Translations under genes and position numbers: made by a program | Notes under the pieces: generated by a model | What the model was told of the DNA's origin: nothing | Database searches by the model: none | The model's input: only the letters and a program-made list of their open reading frames with translations | Source: Thraustochytrium sp. TN22 | Lineage: Eukaryota; Sar; Bigyra; Thraustochytrida; Thraustochytriidae | Direction: 5' to 3' | Length of the DNA stretch: 64,000 nt | NCBI GenBank assembly: GCA_013306675.1 | Contig: JABLUY010000030.1 | Coordinates: 42,557 to 106,556 of the forward strand | In this document: one piece after another, positions 56,832-64,000 of the stretch | Position numbering within the stretch: the stretch's first letter is position 1 | How the letters are laid out: each line of letters starts with the position of its first letter

Positions 56832-58223
56832 TCAGGAAGCAGGCGCGGAAGAAGGCGTCTGGCCGTGCTCGTAGTTGTAGGCGCCGATCTTGGCGAGCAG
56901 GGCGGCGAACTCGGGCGCCTCGCGGAAGCGGGAGAAGGTGTCGGAGGCGACGAGGTCGAAGACCTCGTTCTTGGCAGCCTCGAACATGTCGATGGAATAG
57001 TCGGCAGCGCCGATGCGGTGCTTGAGGTCGTCGACAACGTCCGAGCTGAGGTTGATCTGCGAGTCGGACTTGGCGTTGATGTAGCGGTAAAAGATGAGGT
57101 CGGCCTCCTGGCTGAGGAGGTCGGTCTTGCGCGCTGAGATATCCTCCGGGTTGTGGCCGATGGCGAGCGCCACGGACTTGCGGATGCGCGTGTCGATGGA
57201 CTCGAAGCGCTGCACGGCCTGCCAGAACTCGAGGTTCTCGGCGGCGAACTCCTTGGCCGAGAACTTGGTCAGGTACTTGCGACCGATCTCAATGTTGAGC
57301 ACGTCCTCGAGCGAGGCGTTGGCGCCGAGCACGCGCAGCGAGATCTCTGCGAGCACGGCCGGCTCGCCGGCGAGCAGCCTCCGGAAGTCATCGCGCGAGC
57401 ACTCGAGCGTGTGCACGTCGCCCGCCTCCGACACCACGACGGTCGCGGAGTGCGGCTGCGACGTCACGAGCGAGACCTCGCCAAAGAACTCGCCCGCGCC
57501 GATGGTGCGCACCTTCTTGCGGCCCACGAAGACGTCCACGGTGCCGGCCGCCACGATGAAAAAGTGCCGCGGCTTGGTCTCGCCGCGCTCCAAAATCACC
57601 TCCAGCTTGCGGTGCTGGCTCGGCCGCAAGATCTCCAGCAGCAGGTGCTGCTTCTGCTTGCTCATCTGCTTGAACATGGGAATCATGGCGACGGACGACC
57701 GCGCCGTCAGCATCTCGTGGGCCATCGTCTCGAATACCTTGTACACGTTGGGCGCCACCTTGCGCATGGCCATGGCGTCCACGCGGTTGAACGAGAAGAT
57801 GACGGTCTCCTTGGTCGTGGCCGTCGTCGTTGTGTGAACGTGCGACTTCTCCACGAGAATCACCTCGTTCAGGACCGCGCCGGCGCCGAGCAGACTCAGC
57901 TCCATCGGCAGGCGCCACTGATTCCTCGCCGTCACCACCACCTCGCCCTCGATCACAATGTGCACGTGGCTCGCCGGCGTCTCCTCGCGCCCAATGATGG
58001 TCCGCGGCGGGTGCAGAACCGCCTGCACCAGCTCAGCCGCCTTGCGCAGCTCATTGTCGCCGATGCGCGACAAGAACGAGAGTGAGCGCAGCCCTCGCGC
58101 CTTGCGCGCGATCACCTTCTCGTGCGCCGGGTCCTGCGACTTGAAGCCGCCCACGGCCGACGTCACGCGCATCTCCGCCGCCAGCAGCTCTTCAGACTCC
58201 TTGGATTGCACGCATCCGCCCAT
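56832..58223 (-). CDS. RGS protein with two cyclic-nucleotide-binding-like domains and N-terminal lipid-anchor motif
   Basis: 463 residues from ATG 58223, chosen because it gives MGGCVQSK, a Gly2 myristoylation and Cys4 palmitoylation motif; ATG 58244 would bury it. Two CAP_ED/cNMP-binding folds lie at ~60-165 (HIVIEGEVVVTARN) and ~185-290 (FIVAAGTVDVFVGRKKV, GEFFGEVSLV). In the second, the phosphate-binding cassette keeps FGE but has His in QPHSATV where PKA and HCN have Arg; the first lacks both residues. The RGS domain (~300-440: YLTKFSAKEFAAENLEFWQA, INLSSDVVDDLKHRI, FEAAKNEVFDLVASDTFSRF) accelerates GTP hydrolysis on G-alpha. Inference: a plasma-membrane RGS whose activity may be tuned by a nucleotide or another small ligand. 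Confidence 0.88.
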   Translation of the reverse strand: MGGCVQSKESEELLAAEMRVTSAVGGFKSQDPAHEKVIARKARGLRSLSFLSRIGDNELRKAAELVQAVLHPPRTIIGREETPASHVHIVIEGEVVVTARNQWRLPMELSLLGAGAVLNEVILVEKSHVHTTTTATTKETVIFSFNRVDAMAMRKVAPNVYKVFETMAHEMLTARSSVAMIPMFKQMSKQKQHLLLEILRPSQHRKLEVILERGETKPRHFFIVAAGTVDVFVGRKKVRTIGAGEFFGEVSLVTSQPHSATVVVSEAGDVHTLECSRDDFRRLLAGEPAVLAEISLRVLGANASLEDVLNIEIGRKYLTKFSAKEFAAENLEFWQAVQRFESIDTRIRKSVALAIGHNPEDISARKTDLLSQEADLIFYRYINAKSDSQINLSSDVVDDLKHRIGAADYSIDMFEAAKNEVFDLVASDTFSRFREAPEFAALLAKIGAYNYEHGQTPSSAPAS

Positions 58224-59493
58224 CTCGCCGGCGCCTGTGAGCACTCACTCGCTCGCTTGCCTCCTGGTTTGGTTGCTTGCTCGCTCGCTCGCACCCACGA
58301 GTCACGAGCACGCCGATGCCGTCGTCCGTGCCTCGCAGCCAGCACTTGCGGTTCTGCACCTGCTCGCGGGTCGCGTCGCGTCCGTGCACCGCACCTAGCT
58401 CGCTCCTCGCCGCCTTCCTCGAATCGGAAATCGCTCTGCGCTGGTCCCCGGCAGCGATCCCCTTCACAGTCACGCCAAGGGAAGTCAGGCGCCTCTGTTT
58501 TGCTCTTGCCCTGGACGTGCAGCGCGACCTCCCCTCGCTCGGCCGCCGCAGCCGCTCCTCGCTCGCCGCAGGCGCCCGCCCTGGCAGCGGCCCCGATGGC
58601 CGCTCTGGCGGCTCTGCGGCTTCCGGCGACTCCACGACCAAGCCCCGCGCCTCGATGGCGATTTGATGTGAGTTTTGCGAATTCGTGGCGCCGGAGAAGG
58701 TCCCCATCTGCACGCGCCACACGAAGCGAATCTTCGAGGGCACCGCCCCGCGCGGGATCTCCCGCCCGGGCTGCCGGAGCCAAGCAGGGCCGGCCGCGCG
58801 TTACGGCGGGAGTTCCCGGCCGACCCTCGCTAGCTGTCCCGCTGCGCAACGCGAGACGAGACGCCGCGCCAGACGATCATGCCATGGTGGAGACGGCGCT
58901 CGGGATGACCTGGGGGAGGAAGGAGACGCTGCTCTTGTGAGGATGAGGCTGCTCGTTGCGGAGTTGCGGGCGAGTTGCGGAGCTTGGAGATGAGCGCGGA
59001 CTGCAGGGTGCGATCTTGCTCAGCGGCATGTCCTGGGAGAACGGTACCGCCGAGCTGGGCTGCGTGATGATAGAACTCAGTGACGAGGTCTGCTCTCTTG
59101 TCATCGTCATGAGCTCTCTTAACTCGCATTCGCCCTTTTTGCGTTCAAGGCCGTCTCTCTACACACGCTGGGATCGTGTGCTCCCGGAACGCACAAACGC
59201 ATGTGTTGATTAAAACACAACGCCCCGATAGTGGCTCTGACTCGCCAACGAACTCGAAGACTTCCGGGATTCTCCAGGTGCAAGTTGCCGTCCTTCAGGT
59301 GCAAGTCGCCGTCCTTCAAGTTGGCGTTTGGTCGTCACCGGGATCGTCCTTGACATTCCCTCGTCACTTGAGCGCAAATCCAGGCGAGATCGCTGCCCGG
59401 CCTCGGCGCTCGGGGCCGAGCTGCGCGGCGCGGCGCGGCGCGGCGCGGGCACGCGCGCCGCCACGCAGCTCGAGCTGTGCGGCGTCAAGGTCG
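58224..59493. promoter_or_regulatory. Divergent intergenic region RGS/glycosyltransferase-like
   Basis: 1.27 kb. Contains (GCTC)n/(GCTT) runs at 58248-58292 near the RGS start and an 18-bp tandem repeat (AGGTGCAAGTCGCCGTCCTT variants) at ~59275-59325. No gene supported. Confidence 0.5.
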
Positions 59494-61521
59494 ATGCCAG
59501 ATGGCGCAGGCTTGACATGGCCCTCCACCGCTCCGACGTCCGCCGCCAAGGCTCGGCGAAGGCGGGCTACGGCGATCGCTTGCGCTATGGCGGCAGCGCT
59601 GCTGACACTGCTGCTTCTCAGCACCCCTGGCAGCGAGGTCGCGACGCAGACGGCCGTCCGCAACGCGACGACGACGCTGGATCCGACCATTAAGCACGCC
59701 ACGAACGTGCCTGAGTACCTGCGGCACGCCAAGCCGCTCATGGTGCGCAAGAAGGGGCGGGCCCTGGTCGTGCTGGCCGTGAGCGTGGTGCACCTGCAGC
59801 CGTCGCTTGCAGAGCTGGTGGCAAGCGTCCGCAACCTGCTGCTGGGCCGCGTGGTGGACGAGGTGCACTACCACGACTTCTCGTGCAGGGGCAGCAGCGA
59901 GGCACGGAGCTTCCTGTTGACGTACCTGAACCGGAACGACACCCTGCCAAGCGAGATCCTGGTGGACCAAGACCCAAAGCTGACACCGAATGGGAGGTCT
60001 TGGCCGCGGTTTTGCAGCCCCCACGTCGCGTCGAGCCTGTATGAGGCCGTGGCGGCGGAGGACGACGTGGTGCTGTGGACGTCCAGCGCGATTCTGGAGC
60101 TGCCGCCAGCGGAGAAGATCCTGCAGCTCGTGCACGCCGCGCGCACGCACCCGGGTACGCCGGTGTGGTCGGCCAACATCGTTAACAACGCGGTGACGTC
60201 CTTCATCCAGCAGGAGCGAGGCGTCCTGCCCAAGGACGTGGCGAACCTGCGGCTGCCGCCGCATGATGGCATGTACAGCCCGCTGGACACCAGCGCCGAG
60301 CTGGCCTGGGCCGTCTGCAGGCACTACGCGCGCAATCGTGCAGCATATTACGGCATGGAGGGCCATGCCGCGGTGCCCATGGGCACCGGCATGCGGCTCG
60401 ACTTTGCGGCCATCCTCGGCGGGCGCTTCCGCGACATAGCGCGCTTCACGGCGATTGGTCACCCTCCTGACGTGGCGTTGACGCGCCACTTGTCCCTGGA
60501 CTTTAACACGCCGGTCCGCGTGCACCTTGAGGTGGTCGCCGTCCAGGGGGCGCGCACCTCGCAGCAGTCCGTGGCGCGGGATCTGCACAACGTGGCACGC
60601 CTCGCCGGTCACGCGTTTGTGAGAACGAAGCCCGCATCCTTGGGGCTGCCGCTGTCGGTTCTAATCGACCCCATGCGCACCTCGCGTCGCGTATTTTGGT
60701 CCGTCTTCGCCGGCCGCGAGGATCGCCTGGAGCTCCAGCGCAGATACTGGCTCGAGGCGCTTGACAAGGGATACGTGGACGAGATTCACCTTTGGGACTT
60801 TACGTGCTTTCCGGACCGAGAGGGCAACGCCACGGCTGACGCCGCGTACATGCGCACGCTGTCCCGGAGAGACCCGCGCATCTTCGTCATTGGTTCCACG
60901 TGCGAAGGATGGTGGCTCTACTACGCCTACTACGCCGTCTGGCTTCTCGAGGAAGACGTGCTGCTCAAGGGCGACGACGATATTATCTATGCGCGCACAG
61001 GCGCCATCCCGGGCTACGTGCAGGCGGTGCGTGAGCACCCAGAGCTGGATGTGCTGTCCGCCAACGTCATCAACAATGGTGTGTGCGCCTACTTTCACCA
61101 GCACCACGCCGGTTGCAACTCAATCGAGGACGTCGGGTACTTGGAGTACCCGTACGGCCCTCTGCATCCGGGCTTTGGCGGCACGGTGTGGCAGTTTCCG
61201 GAGCGGGCGGTGATTTTGCACGAGCACTTCGTGCGGCGACCAGACTGCTACCTGGGCATGGAGGGCATCCAGCTGTACTCGGAGCGCATCTCCATCAACT
61301 TCATCGCCTTTTCGGGCGCCAAGGCGCGGCGTCTCGCCCGCGTCGTGGTGCCCTACCGCAACGACGAGACCTCGCTGACGCACGTGCTCAATACGGAATT
61401 TGACGGTCTGCAGGGGATTTACAACCCGTTCGTCGTGTCGCACCTGTCCTTTGGTACGCAGAAACGCATCGTCAAGCGTGTCAAGGAGCTGTACCAGAAT
61501 GTGAGCCTGCCCACCGATTGA
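59494..61521 (+). CDS. Type II membrane protein with two glycosyltransferase-like domains
   Basis: 675 residues from ATG 59494, which gives a short cytosolic N-terminus with KARRRR followed by a signal anchor (~28-50, AMAAALLTLLLL), as in Golgi glycosyltransferases; ATG 59587 is a shorter alternative. Two ~270-residue repeats share a start (ALVVLAVSVVHLQPSL / VFWSVFAGREDRLELQRRYW), VDEVHYHDFSC / VDEIHLWDFTC, VDQD/DPR segments, then VVLWTSS / LLKGDDDIIYA, and SANIVNNAVTSF / SANVINNGVCAYF. The second has an Asp-rich GDDDI (~492) fitting a GT-A metal site; the first lacks it, so it may be regulatory. Sugar donor and acceptor are unknown. Convergent with the nucleotidase-kinase gene, 23 bp between stops. 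Confidence 0.72.
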   Translation: MPDGAGLTWPSTAPTSAAKARRRRATAIACAMAAALLTLLLLSTPGSEVATQTAVRNATTTLDPTIKHATNVPEYLRHAKPLMVRKKGRALVVLAVSVVHLQPSLAELVASVRNLLLGRVVDEVHYHDFSCRGSSEARSFLLTYLNRNDTLPSEILVDQDPKLTPNGRSWPRFCSPHVASSLYEAVAAEDDVVLWTSSAILELPPAEKILQLVHAARTHPGTPVWSANIVNNAVTSFIQQERGVLPKDVANLRLPPHDGMYSPLDTSAELAWAVCRHYARNRAAYYGMEGHAAVPMGTGMRLDFAAILGGRFRDIARFTAIGHPPDVALTRHLSLDFNTPVRVHLEVVAVQGARTSQQSVARDLHNVARLAGHAFVRTKPASLGLPLSVLIDPMRTSRRVFWSVFAGREDRLELQRRYWLEALDKGYVDEIHLWDFTCFPDREGNATADAAYMRTLSRRDPRIFVIGSTCEGWWLYYAYYAVWLLEEDVLLKGDDDIIYARTGAIPGYVQAVREHPELDVLSANVINNGVCAYFHQHHAGCNSIEDVGYLEYPYGPLHPGFGGTVWQFPERAVILHEHFVRRPDCYLGMEGIQLYSERISINFIAFSGAKARRLARVVVPYRNDETSLTHVLNTEFDGLQGIYNPFVVSHLSFGTQKRIVKRVKELYQNVSLPTD

Positions 61522-61544
61522 CTTTCTTCTGATAATGTATTGTA

Positions 61545-63836
61545 TTACACGCCAAGCTGCATCAAGTAGGCGTGCGTGCGAAGCGCAAACGCGCGCGCGA
61601 TGGCGTTGGACTTGTTGTACGCGTTGTAGGAGAAGGCACCCTCGCGGCGCGCCAGGACTTGGGGTGTGACGGTCTTCCAGTGGTCGGCCACGACGACACG
61701 CGCGAGGTCCACCCAGGCCCAGGCCACGTCGTCCTTGAGCGCGTCAAGCGAGGGCGCGGCGGCAGGGTCCTCGAGCGCGGCGCGCAGCGCCTCGTGATAT
61801 ACGGCCAGCAGCGCGTCCGTCTCGTCAAAGGTGGACAGGTCGCCGCCGGCCGCCAGGCAGTAGGCCACGTCGGACGCGACGCGGCCCAGGCCCGCCCACT
61901 GAAAGTCAATGACGCCAACGTCGGGCGAGTCGCTGCGGAAGAAGAAGTTGGGCGGCTTCGGATCGCCGTGAAGCACGGTCTGCGGAGAAAAGTCCACGCG
62001 CTCGCCCTGCGCGTTGACGCCGTGCGTGCGCACCGCGGCGCGGTCTGCGGCGGCGGCGAGCTTGGCGCCCAGGTCGGCAAGGTCCTCGCCGAAGCCGAAG
62101 TCCACGCAGAGGCGGGTCCAGTTCGGCTCGAGCGCGGCGAGCTGGCCCTTAGGCTGCTGGCCCGGGTGCACATAGCCGGCCGTCTCCCAGAGCTGGGGCG
62201 CCAGCGCGGCGCCCGGCGAGCCCGGCGCGCCGAGCCAGAAGAAGGCGTGGTAGCGCGCCAGGGCCTCGAGCGTGGCGCGCATGTGCGCGCCGTCCAGCAG
62301 CGCGAGCTGCGCCCAGCCGCGGTCCGCCGAGAGGTCCGGCAAGAAGAGCGCGAAGCGGGAGTCCAGCGGCACGTCAAACCGCGGCGCGGCCTCGGCGCGC
62401 AACGGCAGCGCCAGGTGCAGATGGCCGGCCGCGGCGGCAGCGAGCTGGCGCGTCTCCGGCGCGCTCAGAAAGGCGGCCTCCACGCCGCAGCTGCGCACGT
62501 CGCGCGTGAGCTTAAAGGGCGCCGTGCGGCTCTTGAGGATCGCGTTCGGCATCTCGCGCAGCACGATGCGCTTGTAGAAGACCGAGCCGGCGCTCTCGGG
62601 CCGGCAGCGGATGCGGCACGCGGCGCTCTGCTTGTAGCGCACAGCCTCACGGTCGTGCGCCAAGAAGCCCTCGACGCTATCGTCGCCCAAAATCTCCCGC
62701 AGGTCCTCCACGCGCAGCGGGTGTCCGCGCATGTCCCGCGCCACGTCCAGCGCCTGCGGCTCGTCCGCGGCCTCGATGCCATAGAGCGCCGCAACGGCCG
62801 GCAGCGCCCGCACCGCCGTCGTGACCTGCTCGTGCGTGCGCCCGGCGCGCGCTGCAAAGCATGGCCCAGTCGCTAGCACGCCCAGGCGATTCGCGAGCGT
62901 TGGCACGCTGCCCGAGTGCTCCAGCGGGTGGCCGGCCAGCGCCGTGAGTGTCGCGTCGCGGCTCTGTGCACCCAAGAGCGCCTCGGGTGCGCACGAGTCC
63001 CACAGCGAGCTCGCTAGGTTGTACAGCGCCGCATCCGCCTGGCCTGTCAGCAGCCGCAGCACCTTGTTCCCGCACCCGCCCGCCGTGAGCCGCTCCGTGG
63101 CGCCCACCGCCTCGGCAGCGCCCTTGAGCGCAGCCTCCTCCACCTTGGCCGAGGCCGCGAGCACGACCGCAGCGTTGTCCGCGGACCGTACAAAGTCGCC
63201 CTCGGCACCCTCTTCCAGCCCGTGCAGGCAGCCGCCCACCACGCCGTACAGCACGTGGCCCGCGGCGCTCGACGCCGGGCTCGCGGCGCGGCCCACCTTG
63301 CCGTCGTGGAAGGGCAGGCCCATGACGCCGGCCACGGCGCGCCCGCGCCACGCCACGCCGATAAGCGTCTGGCACGAGAGCAGCCGGCCCTCCACAAACT
63401 CGCGCGTCCCATCCACAGGGTCCACAAAGACGCAGATCTCCTCCAGCGACGCCGGCACGAGGTCCAGGTCGGTCGACATCGGCACCTCCAGCTCGCGGTT
63501 TTGCTGTTGTTGTTGCTGCTGCTGCTGCTGCTGCGGAGGCACAGGCGGCGGCTGCGACGCAGCCGCCTCCTCCGTGCCATCCTCCTCCTCGCCAATGATC
63601 TCCAGCGCAGCCCCGAAGGTCTGCCGCAGCCCACGCACGATGATGTCCTGCGCCAGCTGATCGGCCTCCGTCAGGTACGTGCGCGGATCCTGCGGGTCCT
63701 TGAGGCTGGCAGCGAGCTCCTGCCCGCCCTCGCGCGCCGCCTGCACGCCCCGGATCGCCGCGCCGGCCTCCTGCGCCAGCTCCACGCAGCGCAGCACGAC
63801 TTCGGCCACCGCCTCGCGCCCGCCCTCGCGCGCCAT
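61545..63836 (-). CDS. Fusion of 3'(2'),5'-bisphosphate nucleotidase-like and aminoglycoside/ecdysteroid-kinase-like domains
   Basis: 763 residues from ATG 63836. Residues ~1-320 are an inositol-monophosphatase-fold enzyme of the BPNT1/CysQ type: TEADQLAQDIIV, IIGEEED, VDPVDGTREFVEG and WDSCAPEALLGA keep the metal ligands. A polyglutamine run (~100-111) interrupts the first half. Residues ~380-763 are a phosphotransferase of the APH/EcKinase group: VFYKRIVL in the N-lobe, LHGDPKPPNFFF (~621, catalytic HGDxxxxN) and VIDFQWAG. BPNT enzymes hydrolyse PAP, the by-product of sulfate transfer; the kinase would phosphorylate a small molecule. Whether both act on one pathway is unknown. The 164 bp from its start to the window end is GC-rich promoter with no gene seen. 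Confidence 0.87.
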   Translation of the reverse strand: MAREGGREAVAEVVLRCVELAQEAGAAIRGVQAAREGGQELAASLKDPQDPRTYLTEADQLAQDIIVRGLRQTFGAALEIIGEEEDGTEEAAASQPPPVPPQQQQQQQQQQQNRELEVPMSTDLDLVPASLEEICVFVDPVDGTREFVEGRLLSCQTLIGVAWRGRAVAGVMGLPFHDGKVGRAASPASSAAGHVLYGVVGGCLHGLEEGAEGDFVRSADNAAVVLAASAKVEEAALKGAAEAVGATERLTAGGCGNKVLRLLTGQADAALYNLASSLWDSCAPEALLGAQSRDATLTALAGHPLEHSGSVPTLANRLGVLATGPCFAARAGRTHEQVTTAVRALPAVAALYGIEAADEPQALDVARDMRGHPLRVEDLREILGDDSVEGFLAHDREAVRYKQSAACRIRCRPESAGSVFYKRIVLREMPNAILKSRTAPFKLTRDVRSCGVEAAFLSAPETRQLAAAAAGHLHLALPLRAEAAPRFDVPLDSRFALFLPDLSADRGWAQLALLDGAHMRATLEALARYHAFFWLGAPGSPGAALAPQLWETAGYVHPGQQPKGQLAALEPNWTRLCVDFGFGEDLADLGAKLAAAADRAAVRTHGVNAQGERVDFSPQTVLHGDPKPPNFFFRSDSPDVGVIDFQWAGLGRVASDVAYCLAAGGDLSTFDETDALLAVYHEALRAALEDPAAAPSLDALKDDVAWAWVDLARVVVADHWKTVTPQVLARREGAFSYNAYNKSNAIARAFALRTHAYLMQLGV

Positions 63837-64000
63837 CCCGCCTCCCCCTTCCGCTCGGCGCGTCCTCTGCAGCCGCGCGGTCGCCGCGGGCGCGCGGTGC
63901 TCCTGCGCCGCCGCTCGCCGCGCGCGCCGACGGCGCCGCGCGCAGGCTCTGCCTGGCGCGGTTGCTTGGCGTCTGCCGCCGCGCCGCCAGCGAGGCGAGG

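Overview
The window is nuclear DNA from a GC-rich, gene-dense, intron-poor microbial eukaryote. The evidence is mono-exonic genes with eukaryotic-only products (kinesin, RCC1 propeller, RGS, bHLH, U2SURP-like and SPT4 proteins), Kozak-like starts, and one gene (SPT4) with two short GT-AG introns. Tubulin-tyrosine-ligase-like enzymes and a prenylated RCC1/RPGR-like protein hint at a flagellated or ciliated cell. Several architectures (DUF1244-Mog, nucleotidase-kinase fusion, cNMP-RGS) would suit a stramenopile, haptophyte or related protist, but the sequence does not fix the lineage.

Layout. 0-10 kb: C-terminal scrap of a gene, a WW-domain pseudophosphatase (-), an RCC1/RPGR-like protein with a CaaX end (-), a bHLH factor (+), a selenoprotein MsrB read through an in-frame TGA (-), and a membrane-anchored double TTL protein (+). 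10-19.4 kb: a two-CTLD lectin-like protein (-), a 2-kb gene-poor stretch, a novel repeat protein (-), a 2.3-kb gene-free stretch with a ~178-bp tandem repeat, and a 945-residue Q/S-rich protein (+). 19.4-26.95 kb: a mobile-element island of three almost identical 2,296-bp copies (one +, two -) joined by a 45-bp linker and bordered on both sides by related minisatellites. The elements encode a broken YqaJ-type nuclease joined to a piggyBac-type C-terminus and zinc ribbon. 27-41 kb: Leu/Phe-tRNA-protein transferase (-), TPR-TTL (+), spliced SPT4 (-), SAM methyltransferase (+), a coiled-coil protein (-), DUF1244-Mog (-) and a kinesin (+). 41-64 kb: an uninterrupted 59-unit CAG/CTG tract in the 3' UTR of a STIM-like EF-SAM membrane protein (-), a 3.6-kb gene-poor stretch, a secreted sulfatase (+), a proline-rich BAR-like/WW protein (+), an RRM-CID splicing-type protein (+), a polytopic membrane protein (-), a cNMP-RGS protein (-), a tandem glycosyltransferase-like protein (+) and a bisphosphate nucleotidase-kinase fusion (-).

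There are no operons. Genes are packed head-to-head or tail-to-tail, with 3' ends as close as 16 bp (TPR-TTL/SPT4) and 23 bp (glycosyltransferase/nucleotidase). A loose microtubule/cilium theme (RCC1/RPGR-like, two TTL proteins, kinesin) may be chance. The strongest candidates for something undescribed are the YqaJ-piggyBac element island, the duplicated STIM-like EF-SAM receptor, and the TGA-containing MsrB. Very long antisense ORFs are common here because stop codons are rare at this GC content; they were left out.
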